Source of the DNA: Lysobacter antibioticus
GTDB taxonomy: Bacteria; Pseudomonadota; Gammaproteobacteria; Xanthomonadales; Xanthomonadaceae
DNA length: 33,182 nt
Reading direction: 5' to 3'
Assembly: GCF_001442535.1 (NCBI RefSeq)
Contig: NZ_CP013141.1
Coordinates: 5,215,035-5,248,216 of the forward strand
The notes under the pieces were generated by a model. It had not been told where the DNA came from. It saw nothing but the letters and a program-made list of their open reading frames with translations, and ran no database searches. A program made the translations under genes and the position numbers. This document shows, piece after piece, positions 1 to 8,690 of the stretch. Position 1 is the first letter of the stretch, and each line of letters begins with the position of its first letter.

Positions 1-1086
1 GGCGGCCGCGGCCGAGGCCGGAAACGGCGGCGCAGCCGGCGCGGTACTCGGCGGCGCAGTCGAGGCGGCCGCGGAGGGCGCGGGGATGTCGGCGATGCGC
101 ACCTGTGGCGCGGTCGAGCGCACCGGCGGCGGCGCGATCGATGGCGTCGGCAACTCGCGCACCGGCACCCGCGACAGTGGCGCAGGCACGTCGCGCACGC
201 TTATTTCGCGCGGCTGCACCGCGATGCTCGGCGCGGCGATCTCGCGCTGCGGCAATTCGCGCGCGATCGGCTGCACCGGCGCCGGCACGTCGAGCGACGG
301 CACCGGCTGGGTCTTGGCTTCCAACTGCGGCACGCGCGGGGTGTCGTCGAGCCGGCGACGCGTCGGCGGCAGCACGAAGATCTGCGGCGAATCCGGCACT
401 TCCTTGCTGACCATCACCGGCTGCTCGACGGTCGGCGCCGGCAGCTGCGGCTCGGGCACGTCGCGCTGCGGCACCTCGGGCAAGGTCGCCTGCAGTTCCG
501 GCGTCGGCAAGGGCGCATCCGCAGCCAGTTGCGGCGGCGAAGGCTCGGCCGGAGTCGGTTGTTGCTGGGTGGGCTGTTGCGCCTGCGGGGTCTCGGCCTG
601 CGGCTGATCGCTCGGCTGTTGCGAGCCGCCGCCGGGTTCCTTGGGCGTGCCCTCGCCGATGTATTCGATCATGGTGACGTTCTCGCCTTCCGGCGGCGGC
701 CGGGTGGCGAAGAACTGCAGATACATCAGCCAAATCAGCAGGCCGGCGACGAAGATATGCCAGACCAGCGAAAACGCGCCGGCGATCCAGCGCAGCCAGC
801 GCTCCTCGCGCTCCGGCGGCTGCCATTGCTGGCGCCACAGGGTCGCGAAGGCCTGCCAACGATTGAGCATGGCCGCGCGCGCCGGCGGTTGCGCCAGGGG
901 CCGCTGCGCGATCACCGCGACCAGCGCGTCCGAGGTCGCGCCGGTCACCGCGCCGCTACGTTCCTGCAACGACTCCAGCCAGCTTTGCCAGCCCGCCGGG
1001 AATTCCCCCGGCGCGGGCGAATCGCGTCGCACGGCAAGCCGCAACCGGCGTTGCAGTGCTTCGATGACGGAGGCGGCGGTGGGCAT
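1..1086 (-). CDS. TonB-like proline-rich single-pass membrane protein (partial)
   Basis: The gene starts with ATG at 1086 and stays open to the window edge, so the C-terminus is missing (362 codons visible). About 100 N-terminal residues are rich in Arg, Gln and Trp and probably cytoplasmic. One strong membrane helix follows at about residues 101-126. The rest is a long periplasm-type tail, first Gln/Pro-rich and then made of repeated Pro/Val/Arg-rich units such as VRDVPAP, VRELPTP and VRIADIPAP. This layout resembles TonB, and xanthomonads carry similar genes annotated as 'transmembrane repetitive protein'. Whether a TonB C-terminal domain exists cannot be seen. It lies 19 bp downstream of nfuA on the same strand, so co-transcription is likely. 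The reading frame is well supported; the function is inferred. Confidence 0.75.
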   Translation of the reverse strand, partial: MPTAASVIEALQRRLRLAVRRDSPAPGEFPAGWQSWLESLQERSGAVTGATSDALVAVIAQRPLAQPPARAAMLNRWQAFATLWRQQWQPPEREERWLRWIAGAFSLVWHIFVAGLLIWLMYLQFFATRPPPEGENVTMIEYIGEGTPKEPGGGSQQPSDQPQAETPQAQQPTQQQPTPAEPSPPQLAADAPLPTPELQATLPEVPQRDVPEPQLPAPTVEQPVMVSKEVPDSPQIFVLPPTRRRLDDTPRVPQLEAKTQPVPSLDVPAPVQPIARELPQREIAAPSIAVQPREISVRDVPAPLSRVPVRELPTPSIAPPPVRSTAPQVRIADIPAPSAAASTAPPSTAPAAPPFPASAAAA

Positions 1087-1105
1087 AGGCTGCGCCGCGC
1101 CGGAA

Positions 1106-1702
1106 TCAGGCGGCGGTGTCTCGGGGGATGTACGGCGCGTCACCGGTCTCGTGATCGGTGGCGTCGCGTACCGCGGTCACGCCCGGCACCTTGGTCATCA
1201 AGGTGGTTTCGATGCCCTGCTTGAGGGTCACGTCGGCCATGCCGCAACCGTGGCAGCCGCCGCCGAAGCGCAGCACGACCACGCCGTCGGCGGTCACTTC
1301 CTGCACCGAGACATGGCCGCGATGCTGGGCGAGCTGCGGGTTGACCTCGTGCTCGACCACCCAGCGCACCCGCTCGACCAGCGAAGCCGAATCGGTCGGC
1401 GCCTCGCCCTTGATCTTGGGCGCGCGGATCTGCAACTGGCCGCCGGTGGCCTTGACCTCGTAATCGATCTCCGCGCCGTCCAGGTACTGCACGCTGTCGG
1501 CGCGCAGCCACAGGGTGAAGCCCTCGCAATCCACCGCCCATTCGTCGCCGGCCAGATCGGCCGGTTCGGCGAACTCCAGGCGCACGTCCGCGCGCGGCGT
1601 ACCCGGATGCACCGCCGACAGCCGCACTCCGAGCCCCGGCAGGGCCTCGCGCTCGATGAGCTTGCGGAAGTGGTTTTGCGCGGATTCGGAAATATTGATC
1701 AT
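1106..1702 (-). CDS. nfuA: Fe-S cluster carrier protein NfuA
   Basis: The 198-residue protein matches NfuA in length and layout. The first ~100 residues form a degenerate A-type carrier domain without its cysteines. The C-terminal Nfu domain carries the cluster-binding motif [15 protein letters not shown], with Cys150 and Cys153. NfuA accepts Fe-S clusters and delivers them to target apoproteins, especially under oxidative stress or iron limitation, and acts in the cytoplasm as a dimer with a bridging cluster. The gene is divergent from phhB and followed at 19 bp by the TonB-like gene. No Shine-Dalgarno sequence precedes the ATG, and a -10-like TAGAAT sits only six bases upstream, which suggests a leaderless transcript. 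Confidence 0.95.
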   Translation of the reverse strand: MINISESAQNHFRKLIEREALPGLGVRLSAVHPGTPRADVRLEFAEPADLAGDEWAVDCEGFTLWLRADSVQYLDGAEIDYEVKATGGQLQIRAPKIKGEAPTDSASLVERVRWVVEHEVNPQLAQHRGHVSVQEVTADGVVVLRFGGGCHGCGMADVTLKQGIETTLMTKVPGVTAVRDATDHETGDAPYIPRDTAA

Positions 1703-1708
1703 CGGGCT

Positions 1709-1735
1709 ATTCTAACGGGGTCAGCACGGCGTAAA
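1709..1735 (-). promoter_or_regulatory. Putative nfuA promoter giving a leaderless mRNA
   Basis: Read on the minus strand, TAGAAT (1709-1714) matches five of six bases of the -10 consensus. A weaker TTTACG (1730-1735) lies 15 bp upstream as a possible -35. The expected transcription start falls at or within a base or two of the nfuA ATG at 1702, and no ribosome binding site is visible. This is a prediction from the sequence. Confidence 0.4.
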
Positions 1736-1845
1736 GCCGCGTATGCATCCTACGACCGTCGGCGATACGATTCCGTTCATGGAACGCGGTCGCCGCGCAT
1801 TGCTATGCCGCGGCGCCATCGCCGGGCCGCCCAGGAGTCCGCAGC

Positions 1846-2187
1846 ATGAACGATCTGATCCCCCTGTCCCAGGCTCACTGCATCGTGCGCCGCGGCATCG
1901 AACACAAGCTCAGCGAAGCCCGCATCCGCGAGCTGCTGCCCGAGGTGCCGGGCTGGGAGCTCGCCGAAGACGGCCATGCCCTCACCCGGACCTTCCGTTT
2001 CGACGACTATTATCGAACGATGGCTTTCGTGAACGCCCTGGCCTTCATGGCCAATCGCGAAGACCATCATCCCGATCTCGGCGTCCACTACGACCGTTGT
2101 GTGGTGCGGTATTCGACCCACGACGTCGGTGGCCTGAGCGAGAACGACTTCATCTGCGCGGCCAAGGCCGACGCTCTGACCGGTTGA
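1846..2187 (+). CDS. phhB: Pterin-4a-carbinolamine dehydratase
   Basis: The 113-residue protein has the typical family length and its active-site signature [14 protein letters not shown], with the conserved histidines, followed by a [14 protein letters not shown] segment. The enzyme dehydrates 4a-hydroxytetrahydropterin, regenerating the pterin cofactor used by phenylalanine hydroxylase. It is also called DCoH/PCD. An AGGAG ribosome binding site lies eight bases before the ATG. The next gene starts seven bases after the stop, so the two are probably co-transcribed, although no functional link to that TonB-C-fold lipoprotein is known. No phenylalanine hydroxylase gene is in the window. Confidence 0.93.
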   Translation: MNDLIPLSQAHCIVRRGIEHKLSEARIRELLPEVPGWELAEDGHALTRTFRFDDYYRTMAFVNALAFMANREDHHPDLGVHYDRCVVRYSTHDVGGLSENDFICAAKADALTG

Positions 2188-2194
2188 TCCCGCC

Positions 2195-2611
2195 ATGAAC
2201 CCAATCCGCAGCAATTCCCGCCTCTCGCCGCGCCTGGTGCCGTTGCTCGGCGCCGCCCTGCTCGCCCTGTTCGCCGCCGGCTGCGGCGAACGCGCCGCGG
2301 ACGCGCCGATCATTCCGTCCACGCCGCTGCGCGCGGTCGACACGCCGCCGCCGGATTACCCGCAGGAGATCGGTTGCGACCAGATCGGCGGCAAGGTCGT
2401 GCTGCAGCTCAGCGTCGGCCCGGACGGCAAGCCGAAGAAAGTCGACGTGCTCGAAAGCAGCCGCACCCCGGCGCTGGACCAGGCCGCGATCAAGGGCGTG
2501 CAGCGTTGGCGCTTCGAGGCCGCGACCCGCAACGGCAAGCCGGTGTCGACCGACATCCAGGTGCCGGTGACCTTCCATTCGCCGGCGACGCGCCCGGAAC
2601 ACTGCGGCTGA
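2195..2611 (+). CDS. Small lipoprotein with TonB C-terminal-like domain
   Basis: The 138-residue product begins with a basic stretch, a hydrophobic core and a lipobox (LFAAGC, Cys30), so it should be a lipid-anchored envelope protein. Residues of about 50-130 look like a TonB C-terminal fold: GGKVVLQLSVGPDGK, then a helix region with ALDQAAIKGVQRWRFEAA, then a strand ending VPVTF. The WRF motif is typical of 'energy transducer TonB' family members. It lacks the membrane helix and proline-rich spacer of true TonB, so energy transduction is doubtful. The gene follows phhB by seven bases. The family call is good; the role is unknown. Confidence 0.85.
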   Translation: MNPIRSNSRLSPRLVPLLGAALLALFAAGCGERAADAPIIPSTPLRAVDTPPPDYPQEIGCDQIGGKVVLQLSVGPDGKPKKVDVLESSRTPALDQAAIKGVQRWRFEAATRNGKPVSTDIQVPVTFHSPATRPEHCG

Positions 2612-2642
2612 GGCCACTCGGCGCAGTAAATCCAGCCAGACG

Positions 2643-2670
2643 ACAACGCCGGCCTGAGCCGGCGTTGTTC
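2643..2670 (+). terminator. Hairpin terminator after the phhB operon
   Basis: A perfect 11-bp stem (2643-2653 with 2658-2668) with the four-base loop CTGA is followed by a short T-rich stretch. It lies 32 bp after the lipoprotein stop, between genes that converge with rluC. It may act in both directions. Confidence 0.65.
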
Positions 2671-2764
2671 GTTCTGAGTAGTCGCATCAGGCCGCAGCGC
2701 CCTGCAGCGAAGCCTGATGCCCCGGGCCGCTCCCCGCAGGCAGCGGCTGCGCGGGGACGTCGAC

Positions 2765-3721
2765 TCAGCCCAGGCGGTCCAGCACCTCGACCAGCTCCGG
2801 CGCCAGCGGCGCATTGAGCAGATACGGCTCGCGGCCGCCGTCGAGCGCGAACTCGAGGGTCGAGGCGTGCAGGAACAGTCGCTTGAGGCCGGCCTGCTCG
2901 CGCAGGCGCTTGTTGGCCTCGACCTCGCCGTACTTGTCGTCGCCGGCGACCGGATGGCCGATGTGCTGGGCATGCACGCGGATCTGGTGGGTGCGGCCGG
3001 TCTCGATCCGCACCTCGCAGTAGGACTGCCCGCCGCGCCGCTCCAGCACCTTGAAATGACTCAGCGAGGGCTTGCCGTCGCGATGCACCTGGACATGGCG
3101 CTCGCCGCCCTGGCGCAGGCCGATGTGCAGCGCCGCATCCACGCTCATCACGCCCTCGGGCATGCGCCCGGTCAGCAGCGCCAGATAACGCTTGGCGATG
3201 CCGCCCTCTTCGCGCATCAGGGCCTGCATCTCGGTCAACGCCGAACGCTTCTTGGCCACGATCAGCAGGCCCGAGGTGTCGCGGTCGAGCCGGTGCACCA
3301 ATTCCAGGGTCTGGCCCGGACGCAGGGCGCGCAGGGTCTCGATGGCGCCGAAACTGATGCCGCTGCCGCCGTGGCTGGCGACCCCGGAAGGCTTGTTCAG
3401 GGCGAGCAGGCGCGCGTCCTCGAACACGATCGCCGCGTCGAGGGCGTCCATGAACCCCTTCGGCGGGGTCGGCTTGTCGCCGGCCTCGCTGAGACGGACC
3501 GGCGGAATGCGCACCTCGTCGCCGGCCTCGAGCTTGCGCTCGGCCTTGGCGCGGCCGCCGTTCACCCGCACTTGGCCGGAGCGCACGAGCTTGTAGATCA
3601 AGGACCTGGGCGCACCTTTGAGTTGGCCCAGGAGGAAATTGTCGAGCCGTTGACCTTCACGATCTTCGGGTACGCGCACAGTCCGTGCGCCGGTATTACC
3701 GGGGTTTGCTGTCTGGGTCAT
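2765..3721 (-). CDS. rluC: 23S rRNA pseudouridine synthase RluC
   Basis: The 318-residue protein has an N-terminal S4 RNA-binding domain (about residues 23-80, including RSLIYKLVRSGQVRVNG) and an RluA-type catalytic domain. The catalytic motif HRLDRDTSG is at residues 143-151 with Asp146 as the expected nucleophile. The conserved RTHQIRVH motif follows. In E. coli RluC makes pseudouridines 955, 2504 and 2580 of 23S rRNA. The choice of RluC over RluA or RluD rests on the S4 domain and on the divergent rne neighbour, an arrangement also found in E. coli. The ATG lies in the shared rluC/rne promoter region, with no strong ribosome binding site. Confidence 0.92.
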   Translation of the reverse strand: MTQTANPGNTGARTVRVPEDREGQRLDNFLLGQLKGAPRSLIYKLVRSGQVRVNGGRAKAERKLEAGDEVRIPPVRLSEAGDKPTPPKGFMDALDAAIVFEDARLLALNKPSGVASHGGSGISFGAIETLRALRPGQTLELVHRLDRDTSGLLIVAKKRSALTEMQALMREEGGIAKRYLALLTGRMPEGVMSVDAALHIGLRQGGERHVQVHRDGKPSLSHFKVLERRGGQSYCEVRIETGRTHQIRVHAQHIGHPVAGDDKYGEVEANKRLREQAGLKRLFLHASTLEFALDGGREPYLLNAPLAPELVEVLDRLG

Positions 3722-3735
3722 CCCGAAGCGTTATC

Positions 3736-3744
3736 TGTTACACT
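3736..3744 (+). promoter_or_regulatory. Possible extended -10 promoter for rne
   Basis: The segment TGTTACACT (3736-3744) resembles an extended -10 (TGn plus TACACT). I see no good -35. A start here would give rne a 5' leader of about 470 bases, comparable with the long autoregulatory rne leader of E. coli. The rluC promoter must overlap the same bases on the other strand. Confidence 0.3.
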
Positions 3745-4222
3745 CGCGACGCGAGATAAGGTTTTGATTTCGCTGGGAGTTGTACCCGACCGCGTCGCCT
3801 GACAAGCGTGCGGTTCGGTACGGGGCCGAAAGCCCCTCCCGCGATTCCGGTCCGCGTCTAACCACTGCCCACGGGGTAGCCATGTTAGCAGCGACGGACC
3901 GGCGGAACCGGCCAGCGCCCGATGGGTCAAACCGTCGAGATGAACACCCGTGCGGCGCCCAAGCCTGAGGCTCGTTGAGAGCCGGCTCGACGCGCCGCCG
4001 CCCGCCCCGAGCGACGTTCGCGTCGCCGGCCCCGAAAGAACCGAGTAGGTAAGAAGCGCTCCCGCGGCGTGCCGTGGTGATGTAGCGCTGGTAGTGGAGA
4101 CCTCGCCGGCGCGCGGGCGGCCCGCATTCGCTGCGGCCGACGATCGCGACGGCGAAGTCTCAGTTCCCAGATTGCGAAACGCCATGGCGTTCCGCGCGGT
4201 AGAGCGCGCGAGGAACGCAACA
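3745..4222 (+). promoter_or_regulatory. Gene-free rne upstream region, probable structured 5' leader
   Basis: About 480 bp without a convincing gene separates the divergent starts of rluC and rne. It holds several inverted repeats. One is GGGGC/GCCCC around a CGAAA loop at 3822-3836. Another is a 14-bp perfect palindrome, AACGCCATGGCGTT, at 4178-4191, extendable past one mismatch by three pairs on each side. The latter lies about 20 bases before the rne ribosome binding site. In E. coli a long rne leader with stem-loops is bound by RNase E for autoregulation. That role here is inferred by position; I do not recognise the E. coli element itself. Confidence 0.45.
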
Positions 4223-7200
4223 ATGAAGCGCATGCTGATCAATGCGACGCAGGCGGAAGAACTGCGCGTCGCCATCGTCGACGGCCAATCCCTGTACGAC
4301 ATCGATATCGAACAGCCGTCGAAGGAACAGAAGAAGTCCAACATCTACAAGGGCCGCATCACTCGGCTCGAACCTTCGCTGGAAGCGGCGTTCGTCGACT
4401 ACGGCGCCGACCGTCACGGCTTCCTGCCGCTGAAGGAAATCTCCCGCGACTATTTCCAGCCCGGCGTCGACCATAACAAGGCCGGCCTGCGCGAGCTGTT
4501 GCGCGAAGGCCAGGAAATCGTCGTCCAGGTCGACAAGGAAGAGCGCGGCAACAAGGGCGCCGCCCTGACCAGCTTCATCTCCCTGGCCGGCCGCTACATG
4601 GTGCTGATGCCGAACTCCCCGACCGCCGGCGGCGTCTCGCGCCGGATCGAGGGCGAGGACCGCGCCGCGCTCAAGGACGCGATGGACAAGCTGACCATCC
4701 CCGACGACATGGGGGTGATCATCCGCACCGCCGGCGTCGGCCGCGATGCCGAAGAGCTGCAATGGGACCTGGACTACCTGGTCAGCGTCTGGAAGGCCGT
4801 CACCGACGCCGCCCTGAGCAAGCAGGCCCCGTTCCTGATCTACCAGGAATCGCGCCTGATCATCCGCGCCCTGCGCGACTACATGCGTCCGGACATCGGC
4901 GAGATCCTGGTCGATACCGACGAGATGTACGCCGAAGCGCGCGAGTTCGTCGAGCAGGTCATGCCGCACAACCTGCGCAAGCTGAAGAAGTACGCCGACG
5001 ACACCCCGCTGTTCAACCGCTTCCAGATCGAGTCGCAGATCGAGAACGCTTACGAGCGCACCGTCCGCCTGCCCTCCGGCGGCGCCCTGGTGATCGACCA
5101 GACCGAAGCCCTGACCGCGATCGACGTCAACTCGGCGCGCGCGACCAAGGGCGGCGACATCGAGGAAACCGCGTTCAACACCAACCTGGAAGCGGCCGAA
5201 GAAGTCGCGCGCCAGATGCGCCTGCGCGACCTCGGCGGCCTGGTGGTGATCGACTTCATCGACATGGCCTCCAACCGCCATCAGCGCGACGTCGAAAACC
5301 GCCTGCAGAACGCCCTCAAGCAGGACCGCGCCCGCGTTCAGATCGGCCGCATCTCGCGCTTCGGCCTGCTCGAACTGAGCCGCCAGCGCCTGCGTCCCTC
5401 GCTCGGCGAGTCCAGCCAGCTGGTCTGCCCGCGTTGCGACGGCCACGGCCGCATGCGCAGCGTCGAGTCGATGTCGCTGTCGATCCTGCGCATCGCCGAA
5501 GAGCATGCGATGAAGGAGAACACCGGACAGGTGCTGGTGCAGGCCCCGACCGAAATCGCCAACTACCTGCTCAACGAGAAGCGCCGCGCGCTGACCGAGA
5601 TCGAACAGCGCCACGGCGCGCCGATCGTGATCGTCGCCGACGAGCAGCTCGAGACCCCGCATTACGAAGTCACCCGTGTGCGCGAAAACGAGATCGGCGA
5701 AGAGTCGTCCAAGCCCAGCTACCAGCGCGGCACCCAGCGCAAGCTGCCGCTGCATGCGCTGACCAAGGCCCATCTGAACATTCCGGATGCGCCGATCGTC
5801 ACCAACGTCAAGCCGCTCCAGCCGGCTCCGCTGCGCGAACCCCGCGAGCCCGCCGTGGCCGCGGCTCCCGCCCCGGCACCGGCGCCGGTCGCCGCTCCGA
5901 CCCATTCGGTCGGCCTGGTCGAGCGCATCCTGCGCATCTTCCGTGGCCCCTCGCAGCCCGCTCCGGCTCCGGCCGAGCCGGCCGCGCGCAGCTCCGAAGG
6001 CCGTGGCCGCAACGATCGCAACGGCCAGCGCCGTGGCGAGAACCGTAACAATGCCGGCAAAGGCGGACGCGACGGCGGTCGCCGCGACGAGCAGCAGCGC
6101 CGCGACGAACCGCGTCGCGACGAGCAACGTCGCGACAAGCCGGCGCAGAACGCCCAGCCGCAGGCCGCCCAGCAGCAGCCCAAGCAGAAGCAGCAAACGC
6201 AGCAGCAGCCGAAGCCGCAGCAAGCGCAGCAGGCGCAACAGCCCAAGCCGCCCAAGCCGCAGAACGAAGAGCGTGCCGCCCAGGCCGGCGGCGGGACCCC
6301 GCGTCCGCCGCGCGAACCCAGGCCGCCGCGCCAGGACGCTCCGGCTCCGGCCGAAGCCGTCGCCGCCGCAGCGATCGTGCCGGCCGCCGTGGCCGCCGCA
6401 TCGGCCAGCACCGGCGCACCGATCGCCGTGCCCACCGTGCCGAGCGTCAGCGACGAGACCGCACTGAAAACCGAAGCCGCTGTCGCGGCCGTCGCCGCCG
6501 ACAACGCCGGCAGCGAGCCGCGCGACACCGATGAAGCCGCAGGCGAAGGCGGCGGCCGTCGCCGTCGTGGCCGCCGCGGTGGTCGCCGCCGTCGTCGTGG
6601 CAACGGCGAAGCCGCTGTCGGTGGCGAAGGCCAGGGCCAGGACGACAACGCGTTCGACGACGAAGACGAAATCGGCGGCGAACCCGCGGCGGCCCCGGCC
6701 GCGGCGAACCGTTCGCAGCCCGAGTTCGACTTCGACGACGAAGGCAGCGCACCGGCGCCGCGCGCCCAGGCCGCCGCAGTCGCTGCACCCGCAGCCGTTG
6801 CCGCCGTCGCCGCCAGCCGCGTGTTCAGCCCGGCCCCGGAAACGGCGGTCGAGCCGAAGGCTTCGTTCGCGAACCTCGGCCACGAGGCCCAGGCCGCGGT
6901 CAGCGAGCCGTCGTCCGCGCAGCCGCAGATCGAGTCGGTCCGGGTCGAGCCCTCGCGCAACGCCTATGTCGCCGCCGAGCCGGTCGTGAGCGAGCCGGTC
7001 GCCGAGCCCGTGCTGGAGGCGGCGATGCCGGTCATCACCCGCCTGCCCGAGGAAACGGTCGCGGTGCCAGCCGAAATCGTCACGCCTGCGCAGAGCGCCG
7101 TCGCGGCGATCGAACAGGCGCAGCCGGCTTTGCAGCAGCCTGCCCCGCACCAGCCTGCCCTGCAGGCTGCGGCGCCGCGCAACGAGGACGTCGAACCCGT

Positions 7201-7624
7201 CGTCGAGTCGACTTCGGCCCTGGTCGAAGAGACCCGCGTCGAGGACACCGTGGTCGAACAGGCCGTGATCGAGCAGACCCCGGTCGAACCGACCGTGGTC
7301 CAGCCGGTCGCCGAAGCCCCGAAGGCCGAGGCCCGCCCGGCACAGGTCGAACCGGCCGTTGCGGCTTCCGCTGCGACCGGCTCGGTCGAACCGAAGGCCG
7401 CCGACACCGCTGCCGCCGAAGCCATCTCGGTAGAGGCTGCTCCGGTCGAACCGGCCCAGGCCGACGCCGGCAACGCAGCGCCGGCAACGACGCCGCGCAC
7501 CGCTGGCCTGTTCGATGCCCTGCCTCATCCGGTCGAACCGGCCCGCACCGACGCGGCCAATGCCGCCGTCGAAGGCGAGCAGGATGCGGCCGACGGGTCG
7601 TCCGACGACGAGCGTCGCGCCTGA
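4223..7624 (+). CDS. rne: Ribonuclease E, degradosome scaffold endonuclease
   Basis: The 1133-residue protein starts at [10 protein letters not shown], as in E. coli, with AGGAA seven bases upstream; an in-frame ATG at 4094 is rejected. The catalytic half (residues 1 to about 510) has the S1 domain, the metal-binding aspartates Asp301 (AIDVNSA) and Asp344 (VIDFIDM), and the Zn-link CPRC at 402-405. RNase E cleaves single-stranded A/U-rich RNA in mRNA decay and in rRNA and tRNA maturation. The C-terminal half looks disordered: an amphipathic stretch at 561-577, an Arg-rich block at about 589-642, a Gln/Pro/Lys region, an [13 protein letters not shown] block near 776-795, and Val/Glu/Pro/Ala-rich sequence to the end. 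These probably bind the membrane, RNA and degradosome partners. Confidence 0.97.
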   Translation: MKRMLINATQAEELRVAIVDGQSLYDIDIEQPSKEQKKSNIYKGRITRLEPSLEAAFVDYGADRHGFLPLKEISRDYFQPGVDHNKAGLRELLREGQEIVVQVDKEERGNKGAALTSFISLAGRYMVLMPNSPTAGGVSRRIEGEDRAALKDAMDKLTIPDDMGVIIRTAGVGRDAEELQWDLDYLVSVWKAVTDAALSKQAPFLIYQESRLIIRALRDYMRPDIGEILVDTDEMYAEAREFVEQVMPHNLRKLKKYADDTPLFNRFQIESQIENAYERTVRLPSGGALVIDQTEALTAIDVNSARATKGGDIEETAFNTNLEAAEEVARQMRLRDLGGLVVIDFIDMASNRHQRDVENRLQNALKQDRARVQIGRISRFGLLELSRQRLRPSLGESSQLVCPRCDGHGRMRSVESMSLSILRIAEEHAMKENTGQVLVQAPTEIANYLLNEKRRALTEIEQRHGAPIVIVADEQLETPHYEVTRVRENEIGEESSKPSYQRGTQRKLPLHALTKAHLNIPDAPIVTNVKPLQPAPLREPREPAVAAAPAPAPAPVAAPTHSVGLVERILRIFRGPSQPAPAPAEPAARSSEGRGRNDRNGQRRGENRNNAGKGGRDGGRRDEQQRRDEPRRDEQRRDKPAQNAQPQAAQQQPKQKQQTQQQPKPQQAQQAQQPKPPKPQNEERAAQAGGGTPRPPREPRPPRQDAPAPAEAVAAAAIVPAAVAAASASTGAPIAVPTVPSVSDETALKTEAAVAAVAADNAGSEPRDTDEAAGEGGGRRRRGRRGGRRRRRGNGEAAVGGEGQGQDDNAFDDEDEIGGEPAAAPAAANRSQPEFDFDDEGSAPAPRAQAAAVAAPAAVAAVAASRVFSPAPETAVEPKASFANLGHEAQAAVSEPSSAQPQIESVRVEPSRNAYVAAEPVVSEPVAEPVLEAAMPVITRLPEETVAVPAEIVTPAQSAVAAIEQAQPALQQPAPHQPALQAAAPRNEDVEPVVESTSALVEETRVEDTVVEQAVIEQTPVEPTVVQPVAEAPKAEARPAQVEPAVAASAATGSVEPKAADTAAAEAISVEAAPVEPAQADAGNAAPATTPRTAGLFDALPHPVEPARTDAANAAVEGEQDAADGSSDDERRA
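5903..5953 (+). other. Candidate membrane-targeting helix of RNase E
   Basis: Residues 561-577 ([17 protein letters not shown]) alternate Leu/Ile/Phe/Val with Arg/Glu and would form an amphipathic helix flanked by Pro/Ala-rich linkers. The position matches segment A of E. coli RNase E (about residues 565-585), which binds the inner membrane. The match is by position and pattern only. Confidence 0.55.
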
Positions 7625-7671
7625 CCGGCGACGCTCCAGCCGGACCCTAATCCGGTACGTAACCACCGAGA

Positions 7672-7701
7672 AACCGGCCGCTGATGCGGCCGGTTTTTTT
7701 T
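7672..7701 (+). terminator. Intrinsic terminator of rne
   Basis: A perfect 10-bp GC-rich stem (7672-7681 with 7686-7695) has a TGAT loop and runs into an uninterrupted T tract to 7701. It lies about 47 bp after the rne stop and is the clearest rho-independent terminator in the window. Confidence 0.93.
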
Positions 7702-7871
7702 GCGTCGGATTGGCGGCGCCGCTGTCTCGCAGCCGCCGACACACACCGGTCAGCGCCCCCGGAGATCACCGGCCTCGGTTGTGGATCGACCCCGCGAACA
7801 AGCAGGCTCGTTCGCGCCAGGGTGAACAACGGCGTGGCCGCTGCAACCGGGGCCGCGCGCCCTCGAGCGAT

Positions 7872-7894
7872 GCCGGCGCGCACTCAGCGCCGGC
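7872..7894 (-). terminator. Hairpin after the response regulator gene
   Basis: A perfect 8-bp stem (GCCGGCGC at 7872-7879 with GCGCCGGC at 7887-7894) and a seven-base loop lies ten bases beyond the stop of the minus-strand regulator. No T tract follows, so termination is only likely, or it may simply protect the 3' end. Confidence 0.4.
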
Positions 7895-7903
7895 GCAGCC
7901 GCA

Positions 7904-8551
7904 TCACAGCGAATGCGCGGGATCGGCGAGTCCGTACTGCGCGGCCAAACGGGCCAGCGCGATGCTGTCGGTGATCGCGAGTTTCTCGAACAAGCGGGTC
8001 TTGTGGGTGTTGACCGTCTTCGCGCTGAGGCTGAGGCGCTTGGCGATTTCTTCCTGGCGGAAGCCCTGCACCAGCAGCAAGGCGATCTCCAACTCGCGCG
8101 GCGACAGCTCGTCGAACGGCGAATTGCCGCCGTCGATGTTCGACAGCGCCAGATGCTGGGCGATGTTGCTGGCCAGATAGCGCTTGCCGCGGGCGACATC
8201 GCGGATGGCGCGCAGCAATTCGCTGGCATCGCCGCCCTTGCCGACGTAACCGGACGCGCCGACTTCGAGCAGACGCTTCGGCATCGGGCCGTCTTCCAGC
8301 ACCGAGACGATGATCACGCGCGTGCCGTGGTCGCCCTTGACGATGCGCTCGGTCACTTCCAGCCCGCTCACGCCGGGCAGATGCAGATCGCACAGCACCA
8401 CGTCGGGCTTGAGCTTGCGAATCAGCGGCATGGCCTCTTCGCCGCTCTCGACGTCGCCGAGCACTTCGATATCCGTCTCCGCCGACAGAATCATGCGCAT
8501 GCCCGTGCGGACCAACGCATGGTCGTCAACGATGAATACACGGATAGTCAT
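7904..8551 (-). CDS. gacA: GacA/UvrY-family two-component response regulator
   Basis: The 215-residue protein has a receiver domain (residues 1 to about 120: acidic pair Asp9/Asp10, phosphoacceptor Asp55 in VVLCDLHLPG, conserved Lys in GASGYVGKGG) and a C-terminal LuxR-type helix-turn-helix (about 148-205, SPRELEIALLLVQG...EEIAKRLSLSAKTVNTHKTRLFEKL). The linker (GKRYLASNIAQHLALS, then SPF) closely resembles E. coli UvrY and Pseudomonas GacA, which act with BarA/GacS to switch on Csr/Rsm small RNAs. The start at 8551 is chosen because AAGGGA precedes it; a 24-codon upstream extension is not supported. No uvrC or sensor kinase is adjacent, unlike the usual uvrY-uvrC pair, so the orthology is not certain. 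Confidence 0.85.
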   Translation of the reverse strand: MTIRVFIVDDHALVRTGMRMILSAETDIEVLGDVESGEEAMPLIRKLKPDVVLCDLHLPGVSGLEVTERIVKGDHGTRVIIVSVLEDGPMPKRLLEVGASGYVGKGGDASELLRAIRDVARGKRYLASNIAQHLALSNIDGGNSPFDELSPRELEIALLLVQGFRQEEIAKRLSLSAKTVNTHKTRLFEKLAITDSIALARLAAQYGLADPAHSL

Positions 8552-8624
8552 TGTCCCTTCCCCTACGACCCAGACCTGCAACGCCAACGAGGCTACGCGC
8601 CGGCATGGTGCGGTGCAAGGCATT

Positions 8625-8630
8625 CATAAT
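8625..8630 (+). promoter_or_regulatory. Possible -10 element for the M28 peptidase gene
   Basis: CATAAT at 8625-8630 matches five of six bases of the -10 consensus and lies 60 bp before the peptidase ATG. I see no convincing -35, so this is tentative. Confidence 0.25.
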
Positions 8631-8690
8631 GTGAAAGTGGGCACAATGCGCTTCACATCCGGCCCTCCAACGCTCTCTCGAGAAGACCCA

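Noticed and set aside
2717..3802. Plus-strand frame over rluC
   Set aside because: The minus strand encodes a complete RluC with S4 and HRLD motifs; the plus frame is compositional.
4094..4222. 43-codon N-terminal extension of RNase E
   Set aside because: The extension has no likeness to RNase E, whereas ATG 4223 has a good ribosome binding site and gives the conserved [10 protein letters not shown] start.
3718..4344. Minus-strand frame over the rne leader and the rne start
   Set aside because: It overlaps the conserved N-terminus of RNase E and has no recognisable features.
4160..7744. A very long open frame (over 1100 codons) antisense to rne
   Set aside because: It mirrors the GC-rich codon pattern of rne, whose catalytic half matches E. 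coli RNase E residue by residue. The antisense product is low-complexity and resembles nothing.
7800..7903. Second small gene between rne and the response regulator
   Set aside because: Open frames here are short, lack ribosome binding sites and overlap the hairpin at 7872-7894.
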